DNA from: Misgurnus anguillicaudatus
Taxonomy: Eukaryota; Chordata; Actinopteri; Cypriniformes; Cobitidae
Direction of reading: 5' to 3'
Length of the DNA stretch: 64,000 bases
NCBI RefSeq assembly: GCF_027580225.2
Contig: NC_073356.2
Location: forward strand, 62,001-126,000
Shown: positions 45,182 to 55,640 of the stretch, in pieces
Layout: the number at the start of each line of letters is the position of its first letter
Numbering within the stretch: position 1 is the stretch's first letter
Position numbers and translations under genes: made by a program
Notes under the pieces: generated by a model
Seen by the model: only the letters and a program-made list of their open reading frames with translations
What the model was told of the DNA's origin: nothing
Databases searched by the model: none

Positions 45182-46774
45182 TTATGCGAATGCTTTGTTG
45201 AAGAGAAAAGTTTTAAGTCTAGATTTAAAATTATCGACTGTGTCTGATTCTCGGACATCGGTTGGTAAATCATTCCAGAGCTTAGGGGCTAAGTAGGAAA
45301 AGGATCTTCCACTTTTAGACACATTTGATAGTCTAGGGATAATCAAGAGACCAGAATTTTGCGACCGTAGTGTGCGTGATGGATTGTATTCTGATAGTAA
45401 TTCTCTAAGATATGAGGGTGCTAGGCCATTTAAAGCTTTGTAGGTGATTAGTGATATTTTAAATTGTATGCGATATTTAACTGGTAGCCAGTGTAAAGAT
45501 GCCAGAATTGGGCTTATGTGGTCATACTTTTTAGATCGAGTAAGTACACTTGCGGAAGCGTTTTGAACTAGCTGAAGCTTGTTTACTTGATTTGCATGGC
45601 ATCCCCTGAGTAGCGAGTTACAATAGTCTATTCTAGAGGTCATAAAAGCGTGGATAAGCTTCTCTGCGTCAGATGTAGACAGTATATGGCGTATTTTCGA
45701 GATATTTCTAAGATGGAAGAATGCTGTGCGGCAGACGTTGGCGATATGACTATCGAAGGATAAGTTGCTGTCGAACATCACACCTAAGTTCCTAACCGTG
45801 GAAGATGGCACCACAGTGCAGCCATCTATGTGCAACTTGTAATCTGACATATTATGTTTGTAGCGATTCGGTTCAATAATAAGTATCTCTGTCTTATTGG
45901 AGTTCAGCTTAAGAAAGTTATGTGCCATCCAGTCACTAACATCATTAAGGCAGTCTGTTAGCTTAGAAAACGTGTGTGTTTCGCTGGGATGTGAGGAGAT
46001 GTAAAGCTGGGTATCATCCGCATAGCAGTGAAAACTTATGTTATGTTTCCTGATAATGTCTCCTAGAGGTAACATGTATAACGAGAACAGGATAGGACCT
46101 AAAACCGAACCCTGCGGTACACCGTATTTAACCAGGGAGTGATATGACTCTTCCTTGTTTACATAAACAAAGTGATAGCGATTGGTTAGATACGACCTAA
46201 ACCAGGCTAGCGCCTGACCACTGATACCAACATAGTTTTCTAGTCTATTGAGTAAGATTGTATGATCTATTGTGTCAAAGGCTGCACTAAGGTCTAATAA
46301 TATAAGAATTGAGATTTCACCACGATCGGATGTTAATAGGAGGTCATTTGTAACTCTAAGCAATGCTGTCTCTGTGCTATGGTGGGGCCTGAATCCTGAT
46401 TGGAACTTTTCATATGTACTATTATTTGTCAAGAATGTGCGTAACTGGCTTGCCACTACCTTTTCTAATATTTTCGAAAGAAAAGGGAGATTTGAGATTG
46501 GTCTAAAGTTATTAAGCTCTCCCTGATCAAGCTGCGGTTTTTTAATCAGCGGTTTAATAACTGCTAGTTTGAAAGCTGTTGGAACGTATCCTATTTCTAG
46601 CGATGAGTTAAAGATATTTAGTACCGGGGTTGACACTACAGGGAATACCTCTTTAAGCAGTTTTGTGGGAACGGGGTCTAATATACAGGATGATGATTTG
46701 GATGATGTAACTAGTCTAGAGAGCTCATCTATTGTAGTACGGTTAAATGAATCAAGATGTTCGTATGGTAGTCT
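45182..46774 (-). pseudogene. L2 ORF2 reverse transcriptase part
   Basis: About 530 codons of intact RT frame. Visible motifs: [83 protein letters not shown], the catalytic YADDTQLY, and [16 protein letters not shown]-terminal domain ([29 protein letters not shown]) ends in the normal place. The frame is extended upstream into the inserted DNA element (to 46861), so the first ~30 residues of the apparent ORF are not L2. The RT itself looks intact; it is separated from its endonuclease by 1.9 kb. Confidence 0.93.
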
Positions 46775-48647
46775 CAGTGTTTCCGCTAGGATTTTTTTCA
46801 GCTGTGGCGGCAGGGGGCGCCCATGATGATTATAAATGTAATTTTTTTTTATGTAGAACATAGGCTACAGTAAACTAACATGTATTTTTTTATAATTTTC
46901 ACGGTGTCATTTACTTTTCCTTATATTTATAGCATATTGCTTTTCTATGTTTGATCTAAACTGTATTTTCTTAAAAAAACGTTACATAGCTAGGTACGTA
47001 GTTCGGATATTTCATAGTTTTAATGTAGTGTGCATTGCAAGTTCGTCCTCGTGTTTAGCGTACAGAGCTGTTGCAAAGTCATGCAGTCCTGTTTGATAAT
47101 CCGCACCGCTGTGATTGACAGAACAACCGACCAGTTATCCGACATCAGCAGCAATTTTATTTCACACCCGTACCATTTGACATAAAGACTGTGACCCCGA
47201 GCCGGTCACACCGCAAATCGCGCAGTTAAATATAAACCTTTACCGGTCTTCAGACAGATCTTAAACACAAATAAGCACGGGACATTTAAAAACGAGTCGA
47301 ATTTTGGTCTTGGATGTTAGACCCGCATTTTACTCTTGTCTATTGAGTCCCGACCTGCATCTACAACACAAATGACACGCGAATAGCCTATTATTACACC
47401 CGTTACATCCAATATTATGCGGTTCACCCAGCGGGTACCCCGACCCTGCTGTTTCGTCTGAAAACAGATGAAACAGTCTCACCGTCTGCCTCAAGTTTCT
47501 ATTACCAACGTTCTTCTCTTCCACGAGAATACAGATTCGACTATTAATGTCTTGCAGTCGCATATAAGTAGTATTCAGTATTTAGCCTTTTGTTTTTGGA
47601 CAAATATCTTATCATTTAATGTGAAACTTTGTGAGTGTCGATCTAAAGCACAGACGATTGACTGACAGCTGAGCGGTCAGCAGCGCGCTGCGCTTATATC
47701 CTATATTCTGAATAACTAATGGCCAGATAAGTTGATAATATGAGTACAGTGATTCCAAATGAATGTCCAAAAAACTCGTAATATGTCAAATCAAAAGTTT
47801 AATAATGTCTTTTCTCGCAGCCCTGCGCTGTGTTGGTGTAGATATGCGCCGGTGAACATCATGCGTGATGACCTTGCAGCTTAAATTACCCTAAATTTAT
47901 AGTCATAAAGATAAAAGTAAAACAACATTCGAAACTTCAAATGATGTATTTTTATTTGTGTAAACTCACAATAAGGAGAAAACCTTGTGCTTATTTATAA
48001 TCATTAAAAACATGACGTGCTTTCTGCTGCTTTGGTTTTAGAGCGCGTCACAAAAAAAGAACAGAAACTCAAATACTTTTTTATTCGTTTTGTCAATTTA
48101 ATAATTATTTAAGTGCAACATATTTCGTATAGGCTTATTTATTTTATTATTATTTCTCAAAACAGAGACGTAGCTTAATAATCCTCTGTTGATTTAAATC
48201 TATTTGTGCATGAAACTAAACCATGGAGGAAATTATGATATTTTAGGAGATTTATTTATAAATGAGTGAACAACGCAAATCCAGAAAGGAATTTATTTCT
48301 AGACAGCCAGTCTCGCAGAGCGGACATTTCGGTAGCTTTTTTGCGAGCTGCCGCTGTGGGTTTTGTCTAGAAGGGATACAGCAAATGCCGAAAAGTTAAG
48401 GATTAGATTTGGAGGTAGGATTATTAGGATGAAAACAGCGGTTCTGGCTAAATTAGATACAAATACATCCTACAATCCTGTGAAATTTTGTGTTTAGAGT
48501 TGGGTTTGGTTAAAGGATTAGGATAAAACAGTGCTCATCCAACGAGATTTCGTTTGCTGTATCCCTTCTATCCACAACCGCAGGCGTGGCGGGGATGTTT
48601 TAGGAGTGGCGGGCCGCCACGGTTGAATGTATATAGCGGAAACACTG
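46775..48647. mobile_element. 1.87-kb nonautonomous DNA element in L2 ORF2 (hAT-like ends)
   Basis: Ends CAGTGTTTCCGCTA and TAGCGGAAACACTG are perfect inverted repeats. The shared flank is AGTCT (46770-46774, 48648-48652), a 5-bp duplication rather than the 8 bp expected of hAT. L2 codons resume in frame across it. Inside, GAAGGGATACAGCAAATG (about 48372) and its complement near 48550 form another inverted pair. No transposase. Confidence 0.8.
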
Positions 48648-49690
48648 AGTCTAGTGTTAAGTGAACTAACGGGTAGAGTGGTGGCTGCCTGGGTAGCTAC
48701 GATGTTTTCCCTTATAGCCGTAATTTTGTTAGAAAAGAAGTTCATGAAGTCATTACTATTGTGTTGAAGTTTACTATTGGTTTCTGTTTGTTCTTTATTT
48801 CTAGTCAGTTTTGCAACGGTGCTGAAGAGGAAACGAGGGTTATTATGATTCTCATTTATAAGCTTGCTATTTATTAAGTCTAATGTGTGCTTACGAGTAT
48901 GCGTTGGCCCTGTCACATTTTGTCTAATATTGAGAGAATTTAGAACATCCATAAATGCACGTCCTAGTGCATCTTTTGGGTTATCCACATGAATATTAAA
49001 ATCATCAACGATAAGAGCTTTATCTACAGTGACTACAAGCTCAGACAGGAAATCTGCTATTTCTTTAAGGAAATCTGCATGGTGGCCCGGAGGTCTATAG
49101 ATTGTAGCTAAGGCAAAAGAGAGCTGTTTGTGGTTACGATCGGTTATTTCCATATTTAACAACATTAGTTCGAATGATTTAAATTTTACTTCAGATTTTT
49201 GGTTTACTTTAAAAATTTTGTTGTATATTGTAGCTACACCACCCCCTCTCCCCTTTAATCGAGGTTCGTGTTTATAATAATAGTCTTGTGGGGTGGATTC
49301 GTTTAAACTCATTTAGTCGTCTGCTTTAAGCCAGGTTTCTGTTAAACAGAGTGCATCTAAGTTTTGGTCTGTAACTATTTCATTGACAATAGGTTCTTTA
49401 TTGGTAAGCGATCTAATGTTAAGAAGGCCGAATTTTAACATTCGAGGTTCATCTGTTAATGTATTGTTTTCTAATTTTATATTAATCAGATTTGTACCAG
49501 ATGTGGCAAGCGGTGCTCTGTATTTATTTGTTCGGGGAACCGATACAGTTGAAATGTGTTGATATTCTGGTAAGATTGACTCGAAGTGCTGGGATATAAG
49601 TGATCTTGACATATCACGGCAGCTAACAGATGGACGGTTAAGCCGATCCGTCTGTTGCCTGACTTGTACCCTGGATAGTCAGACTGTATT
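48648..49690 (-). pseudogene. L2 ORF2 endonuclease part
   Basis: APE-type nuclease that nicks the target. Present: LKFGLLNIRSLTNK, LCLTETWLKADD, then an in-frame stop at about 49313-49315, then RLKGRGGGVATIY, ATIYRPPGHHADFL, DDFNIHVDNP and THTRKHTLDLI. At HTLDLI the sequence jumps to a downstream segment (NENHNNPRFLFSTVAKLT), so the C-terminal catalytic part with the SDH motif is deleted. Nonfunctional even without the stop. Confidence 0.88.
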
Positions 49691-51068
49691 CGAAGTAAGA
49701 CTATTGGTCAGGTTTATAGAGAGAATCGCTCTTCCTTCCTGAGATGGATGGAGGCCATCTCTCTTTAGCAGGTCAGGTCTCCCCCGAAAATGCTTCCAAT
49801 TGTCTATAAACCCTACGTTATGCTGAGGGCACCATTTTGACATCCAGTCGTGAAGAGACAATAATCTACTGTAAGTTTCATCCCCCCGGTAGGCGGGGAG
49901 GGGACCAGAGCATATTACATTGTCTGACATTGTTTTAGCAATTTCACATATCTCTTTAATATTATCTTTGGTGATCTCCGACTGGCGGAGTCTGGTGTCA
50001 TTCGTGCCGGCGTGAATAACAATTTTAGAAAACTTACGCTTAGCATTAGCCAGCACTTTAAGTTTTGATCTAATGTCTGAAGACCTGGCTCCCGGTATAC
50101 AATCGACTATGGTGGCTGGTGCCTCAATGTTCGCGTTCCTAAGTATCGAATCTCCAATGACCAAGGCACTTTTAACAGACGTCTCAGTCGGTGTGTTGCT
50201 TAGAATATCGAACCTTACCAGGGGGGGTCTTGGGTGGGCACCGGAAACGACTTTGCCACCTGACAGTCACCCAGTTAGTCGGCCCCCTTGACTCAGATGA
50301 TGGAACCGAGCTATGTGTATTACGTTTAACACTAGGCGCACCCGAAACAGTGTTTGTAGCATTAGCGGTATTAGCGTTTGTAGCATTAGCGGTATTAACG
50401 TTTGTAGCATTAGCGGTATTAGCGTTTGTAGCATTAGCGGTATTAGCGTTTGTAGCATTAGCAGTATTAGCGTTTGTAGCATTAGCGGTATTGCTGTCAT
50501 CAACTAGCGTTTGGATGCGTGCTTCTAGTTCTGCAATCTCCTCCGTCAGCCTTACTACTTCAATACACTTAGCACAAGTAAACCCCTCTGTGCTGATGGA
50601 AGAAGCTAAACTGTACATGTGGCAAGTAATGCAGGTTACAATAACAAGCGGAGTCTTACCGCTTTCATGTTGGGTGATGGCGTCTTCGGTCACCTGGACG
50701 CGGTCCGTGAAGCTACATCGCGAGGGAAGCTCACTCGCAGCACGCCCCGATCGCCTGCGGACGTCTGTAGCCAGTGTGATGTGAGGCACGCTGAATCTAC
50801 GACGGCCGGGCAGCGGCTCCTCCACGGCTTCCCGATCGCTTTCATTCTGGGCGATGGCGTCTCCGTTCCCTCGAGCGCGGTCCGTGAAGCTGCAACGCGT
50901 AGGGTGTTCGCTTTTTGCACTTCTCGGTCGCTTGTGGATGTCTGGAGCCTGGGTGAACTGGGCGCTGTACGTCGCGTAGTATCTGCGATAACCGGGTATC
51001 AACTGCTCCACAGCTTCCCGCTCAGGTGAGGACAGGTCTGAATAGCATACAGTGGATGAGTCCGCCAT
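49679..51068 (-). pseudogene. L2 ORF1: zinc-finger plus SGNH esterase-like protein, one frameshift
   Basis: The N-terminal part (51068-50184) has a C-x2-C...C-x2-C cluster (CITCHMYS...FTCAKC), a short coiled coil (LTEEIAELEARIQTL) and an Asn/Thr/Ala repeat tract. The C-terminal part (50164-49679) is an SGNH-hydrolase fold: GDSILRNANIE, HAGTNDTRLR, DGLHPSQEGR with the catalytic Ser, Asn and Asp/His in place. The two are in different frames; the break lies at a run of seven G (plus strand) near 50220. ORF1 esterases of this kind are known from CR1/L2-group LINEs. Confidence 0.9.
50350..50500 (-). repeat. 24-bp coding minisatellite in L2 ORF1
   Basis: TTTGTAGCATTAGCGGTATT plus AGCG repeats about six times, encoding the octapeptide TNANTANA in tandem. 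On the plus strand the same DNA gives a spurious hydrophobic ORF (VALAVLAF repeats). Confidence 0.9.
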
Positions 51069-51078
51069 TAGATCGGCC

Positions 51079-51600
51079 CTCCATCATCTGTGTGCGCGCA
51101 CGCAAGGGCCGGAGCGCCCTGCGACGCTTCGATAGCATTTAGCTTAGCCCCATTCATTCAATGGTACCATTTAGAGATAAAGTTAGAAGTGACCAAACAC
51201 ATCAACGTTTTTCCTATTTAAGACGAGTAGTTATACGAGCAAGTTTGGTGGTAGTTATACGACTCGGCGCAGTAACACCCTCCCTCTCCCATTATGAGAG
51301 TGAGAAGGGGAGCGGACTTTTCAGGCAGTCGAGGTACTCCCAAAAGTGCTATTCCGCCATACAATATAGTCCCTCTTTTAAATCCGCTTAGAACAGCGCT
51401 ATGTTTTATTTTGTGCCACCATACTTGCTCGTATAGCTGCTCGTCTTAAATAGGAAAAACGTTGATGTGTTTGGTCACTTCTAACTTTATCTCTAAATGG
51501 TACAATTGAATGAATGGGGCTAAGCTAAATGCTATCGAAGCGTCGCAGCGCACTTCAGCGCTTACGTGCACGCACACAGATGATGGAGGGATGTATCAAT
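51079..51600. repeat. Long hairpin of the TTAA MITE
   Basis: Arms about 51080-51260 and 51405-51595 are near-perfect reverse complements (AAAGTTAGAAGTGACCAAAC and its complement); loop about 145 bp containing GAGAGTGAGAAGGGGAGCGG. RNA from this locus would fold into a duplex of about 180 bp. Confidence 0.88.
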
Positions 51601-52057
51601 AATTCTTAGTTAAGGTAATAACATGTTTTAATATTGAAAATGAGTGTACTATTCCTTTAATGCACACTAAACCCACACTGGTGTTCAAGGCTAAGCATGT
51701 CCCATCATGCATCATGTTCTGGATTTATATTGTGAGACTTTTGCCCAAACCTCGGGAGATGTCGCAGAAACTTATAATTGTAAGTTAATAAATGGATATT
51801 ACATATGTTGGAAGTAAAACAAAAAGTATTGCACATTTCAATGGTGCCAGCATGTATTTTGTAAAATATCTGCAACTGCTTTTATCACATAATTAGAAAC
51901 AACACTAATGGTGTTGTTTATTCATAGACTACTGAATAGACAATAAAATTTAAAGTGTTTTTACAGGTGCAAAGAATTCTGCTTCTGAAAGTTTCAGGTA
52001 AGTGTAGATTTTTAAATGTTCAAATGTTCGCAAGTGTGGTTATTTGGACGCAGCCCA

Positions 52058-52538
52058 TATAGTAGGCAAAAAGCACTACTTCGCTTTGTAATTAATACTG
52101 ACATAGGCAGTCTTCAGGATAACTTGGCAATTAAATACAGATGTGTTTAATTAGAGTTGGAACTAATCTCTGTAACACAATGGCCTCCAGGGCCCAGAAT
52201 TCGCCACCCCTGCTCTAAGCTGAGAGGATGGGGAGAGGGAGAACAGATATGGAGGTGTGAGTTTGTAAAACAAATGTGAACTGTTGGAAGCCAACAGTAT
52301 TGTAAAGAGTTCTCTCCCCTGTGAAGATATATCCTCTTTGATCCTGGCACCCATGCTGTGGAAGGGGCACCCTTTGAAATGAGTCTACAATTACAATAGC
52401 TTAATGATTAATACTTACTATAATACTTAAATGATTTAAAGATGTGACTATATGAGGGGGATGAGAGTTTACGTTTGTCAGGCTAAATCATTTTTTGTCT
52501 AGCTAAGTCCAAAACTTTTGCCATAGCTGTATCCCCCT
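52058..52538. other. Spacer with half a MITE
   Basis: About 52150-52217 (taatctctgtaacacaatgg ... cgccacccctgctcta) resembles the end of a CAGGGGTGGCG-type nonautonomous hAT repeat; the other half is not seen. The rest is unremarkable. Confidence 0.45.
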
Positions 52539-52665
52539 CAGAGGTGGATAGAGTAATAAAATATTCTACTTATGTAAAATTAAAGTTACTTTAATGATAT
52601 TTTACTTGAGTACAAGTAAAGTTACTAGTCTAAAAATCTACTCAAGTACAAGTAAAAAGCAGGGC
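52539..52665 (+). mobile_element. hAT (Tol2-like) terminal fragment
   Basis: Starts CAGAGGTGGATAGAGTA and continues with tandem TTACTTGAGTACAAGTAAAG and CTACTCAAGTACAAGTAAAA words, as in Tol2-like hAT ends. No opposite end in the window. Confidence 0.65.
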
Positions 52666-52724
52666 TGGGACAAAATGATAGTTCGGCCCTCACTACATAG
52701 GACCACAAATACATCTTTGTGCAT

Positions 52725-52805
52725 CACACCTAGGTTATTGACTTTGGAAGATGGCACCACAATGCAGCAGCCATCTATAGGAACCTTGTAATCTTACATA
52801 TTTTG
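52725..52805 (-). mobile_element. Small L2 ORF2 fragment
   Basis: Matches 45785-45860 of the L2 (GGAAGATGGCACCACA, GCAGCCATCTAT, CCTTGTAATCT) with several changes. A remnant about 80 bp long. Confidence 0.7.
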
Positions 52806-53549
52806 AGCTGATACGTGACATTAAAATAAATGCAAGCACTGTAAAAATGCTTTGAAGGGTTTAAAAAAATCTGCTAATTGTTTTAGCCAGCGGTACAATG
52901 TCTAAACTAACCATTCTGACCACCTTATGATAACAATGAGACCTGATAAATGTTACAATGTAGTCGCAGTCACGCAGCAGAGCCACGAGTCCCATTACAG
53001 TGTGTGCAGAATTATTAGGTACAACAATATTTTGATAACTTTTTCCTGAACACCTTTTACCAATTCCAAACCATAGCAATTTTAATAACTATCATTAATT
53101 TTGTATACATATTTTTTCACCCTATTTCTGTGACCCTGCTGCCCCAATCAGGATTTCTTGTCTAATGTCACACCTCACTTTAGCTTTTGATCATGCGTGT
53201 TGTGTAACGCTTGTATAAAAGAGATTGTAAGGGTGTGAATATGGAGATCATTAACTGTGCAGAGCCACATTGCTTTGTGCTAGTGCTGGCTGTGAAGATG
53301 AGACGGGCCTGGTACTAGGCTTGCTGGACTGGGGACAGTCAGGATTTTTGGGTGGGCAGCCATTTCTCGACAAAAATGATTCATACACAAAAATGATGGA
53401 TGTTTCAATCCAATTTTATTTTGCATCGGTCTTGTGCAAAATGACATATGAATGGCCCTTTATTATATTCAAATTTCAAATGTAGATGCACGTGAATGCG
53501 ATTAGAATAATAATGATTTATAATTTTATAAGGATTACACTTAATTTGT
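52806..53549. other. Spacer, no gene seen
   Basis: AT-rich noncoding sequence with a dispersed-repeat phrase gtgtgcagaattattaggta near 53000. The ORFs at 52861-53079 and 53270-53485 have no domain or coding bias that I can point to. Confidence 0.45.
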
Positions 53550-53843
53550 ATATATAAATATATCTCCCAAGGGTTTTTCCCTCCTAGGACTTTTTTTTTT
53601 CAACCCGGGGAGGCAGCCTTCTTGGGCTTAACTTAGCACCCTCTTCTTTACGTTACATTAGCAATACGCACGCTTATAATGTCGATTCATAGCCGCAGCA
53701 AATTTAGCTGCTTGTGCTATCGTGTATTATGTTGTGCTATCTGTCGTTTTTCTGTGCTTTCCACTGCTTCTATTAATGTAAAGCTGCTTTGAAACAATCA
53801 CCAATTGTGAAAAGCGCTATATAAATAAAATTGAATTGAATTA
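53550..53843 (+). mobile_element. 5'-truncated L2 copy (3' end only)
   Basis: Forward-oriented equivalent of 43633-43985: CTCCCAAGGGTTTTTCCCTC, GTAAAGCTGCTTTGAAACAA and GAAAAGCGCTATATAAATAA followed by a GAATT tail. Severe 5' truncation is typical of LINE insertions. It belongs to the same family as the long L2 copy 8 kb away. Confidence 0.88.
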
Positions 53844-54360
53844 ATTTAGTTTTACACACTAAGTCACAGTTAATGAAATCAGGCAAGCAGGTGGTATGAA
53901 TGCAAAACTGTACATATAGCTATATTTTATTAATGTGTACACTCAATTTAATCTATTATTTCACTTATAGATAAATAAAAGCCATCCCTACCTATACCAA
54001 CCCCTACCCAACATATGCCTTTATTCTAAATAAACACTTGTTATGCACTTTATTTCCACTTCTAAAACATTTTCTTCATTAAAAAATAAATGTCTTTTCA
54101 ATGTGATAAGCTATATTTTCATTAATTCATACATGCTGCTGCAGCAAACATGCCAATTTAAAGCACAACGCTTTAAATTATCTCTATTAAAACATCATTA
54201 AAGCAATTTGACATGCATGACAAATTCGTCAAAGGTTATCCTGTTTGCCGATAACAGCACCAGAAAAAAGCACAAGCCCTAAAATACTGTAGGCTAAGTG
54301 TGAGTTGCGACGAGACCAAAAATAAATCACACTGCTTTGTTCATAACACAGCAAATTAGA
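53844..54360. other. Spacer, no gene seen
   Basis: AT-rich. No ORF of note and no paired repeats recognised. Confidence 0.5.
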
Positions 54361-54500
54361 TATTTAAGCAATATCGCTCGAGTAGGAGTGTGGTATATCA
54401 CACTCCTAGCTCTATCTCATCACGGCTGTGATTAGGCCTATCACAACCGTGATGATATAGAGCTATATCACACAACTCAGAGAGCGATATTGCTTTTATA
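54361..54500. repeat. Hairpin-rich palindromic MITE
   Basis: Outer arms GCAATATCGCTC and GAGCGATATTGC, with inner arms such as AGGAGTGTG/CACACTCCT and ATCACGG/CCGTGAT, so almost the whole 140 bp can fold as a cruciform. No coding content. Confidence 0.75.
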
Positions 54501-54502
54501 CA

Positions 54503-55640
54503 ACAGTTCGATGGCACACGTTTGAAAAAAGAAAACTAGAAAACAACAACAGAGTTTTTTAAAAAGCCTCTTTGTTTGAGAACTACTTTCTTCTGCCATG
54601 GATTTGAAGGCCAGAATGACACTTCGGCTGTTTTGAATCTCATAATAACTCAATGGACGGAATAGCCGTTTCTAAATATTACCGTTTCTTTGTAACAAAG
54701 TGTAGATTTAAGATTAGTTCAGTCGAAAATATATATGTATAATATTCAAATCTGCAGTCGATTAGTAAAGATAGCGCCTGTATGAACTTTTTCTTAGCAA
54801 GATTCGGTACTCGAGATCCAGAGCAATGAGCGGACGTCAGTGTTCACTCGCCCCGCTGACCACCGCTGTTGGCCCTGTCTGTGTTTGATGGTCAAAAATC
54901 AGGATCAAATAAGCAGTATTTGGTGTCATGAAACTATTACTTGTTTTCCTATTAATATTTTGTGTTGTTATTGTTTTGGCGCGAGGTAAAAGTTAATAAA
55001 ACTATATTTATATAACATTGCTACCCAGTTAATCTTAACGCGATACGAGCATTATTATTAGACTTAGTTTTTTATAGTACTGACAAGAACAGTTTTTTAT
55101 AAGTTTCAGTTTTTATACTGCTATCAGTGGCGATGTCTCAAAACGTGTTTTAATAGTCACATCACGATAAAATAAATTATCAATTGTCCAATTTAAAAGC
55201 TGCAGTGCTTACCTAGCAGTTCCACTGTGTTTTCGCGTTCTGAGAAGAGAGAAAAAAATTATTGTTTTTATTCCTTTTTCCAAGTGTTAATCGTCCACAC
55301 GATGTGACATTACTCCACTTAAGTTTAACGGTACATCCAAAAGTTCTGATCTTCGACGGGATAATCACTTCCGATTGGAAATTCACAGACTGATTCACGA
55401 GCTAGTGAACTAATGAGACACACGGAGAGTGTTTAAAAACGTCTGTGCGTGTGTGTGCGTGCAGTTTTTCCAGTCAGAGATGAGGCTGTTTAAAGAACCT
55501 CCATTCACTAACACTAAAATGACCAGTAGGTGGTGAAATGATACAAAAGGTTAAGCGGTTACTGTGCCGTTATCAGTAGAATATCGCATAGCTCTTAGCC
55601 AATCAGATTGGAGAACCAGAAATAACTGTTGTATAATATA
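54503..55640. mobile_element. ~1.1-kb nonautonomous DNA element, TA-flanked
   Basis: Left TATACAACAGTT (54504) and right AACTGTTGTATA (55623-55634) are inverted. The right side carries AGCCAATCAGATTGGAGAACC, a phrase typical of this dispersed fish repeat. TA target use is plausible. No transposase; the ORF at 55213-55398 is not convincing. Confidence 0.6.

Larger units (their letters stand above)
43633..51077 (-). mobile_element. Near full-length L2/CR1-type LINE
   Basis: Minus strand. ORF1 starts nine bases from the 5' edge (51068), followed by the endonuclease and RT of ORF2. A 1.5-kb 3' region ends in a (GAATT)n-like tail (plus-strand AATTCAATTCAATTC) with AGCGCTTTTCACAAT. It sits inside the TTAA hairpin MITE and contains the 1.87-kb element 46775-48647. 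Dead: ORF1 frameshift, ORF2 stop, endonuclease deletion, plus the insertion. Confidence 0.9.
43567..51656. mobile_element. TTAA hairpin MITE, split by an L2 insertion
   Basis: Flanked by TTAA (43563-43566, 51657-51660). Ends AGGAATAGTCTACTCATTTT and its complement at 51637-51656. The right part (51079-51656) is a long hairpin: about 51080-51260 is the reverse complement of 51405-51590 (AACGTTTTTCCTATTTAAGA and its complement). The left piece is only 43567-43632, because an L2 inserted at GATACATCC|CTCCATC; the intact form of that site is visible in mirror image at 51585-51605. Confidence 0.88.
43441..52057. mobile_element. Outermost inverted-repeat pair enclosing the L2 nest
   Basis: Left GCTGCGTCCAAATACCCACA (from about 43451) and the complement of right TGTGGTTATTTGGACGCAGC (to about 52051) match with one mismatch, then continue as ACTTGCG on both sides. 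GCTGCGTCC ends are common on fish nonautonomous DNA elements. A target duplication is not clear. On the right arm, TTTTTACAG and AGGTAAGTG bracket a 31-nt exon-like piece (about 51966-52000), possibly debris of a transposase gene. Edges approximate. Confidence 0.55.

Noticed and set aside
50191..50784. 197-codon plus-strand ORF with hydrophobic VALAVLAF repeats (membrane protein?)
   Set aside because: It is the antisense shadow of the TNANTANA repeat in L2 ORF1.
53270..53485. 71-codon plus-strand ORF
   Set aside because: No domain, no conserved neighbours, no splice signals I can support.
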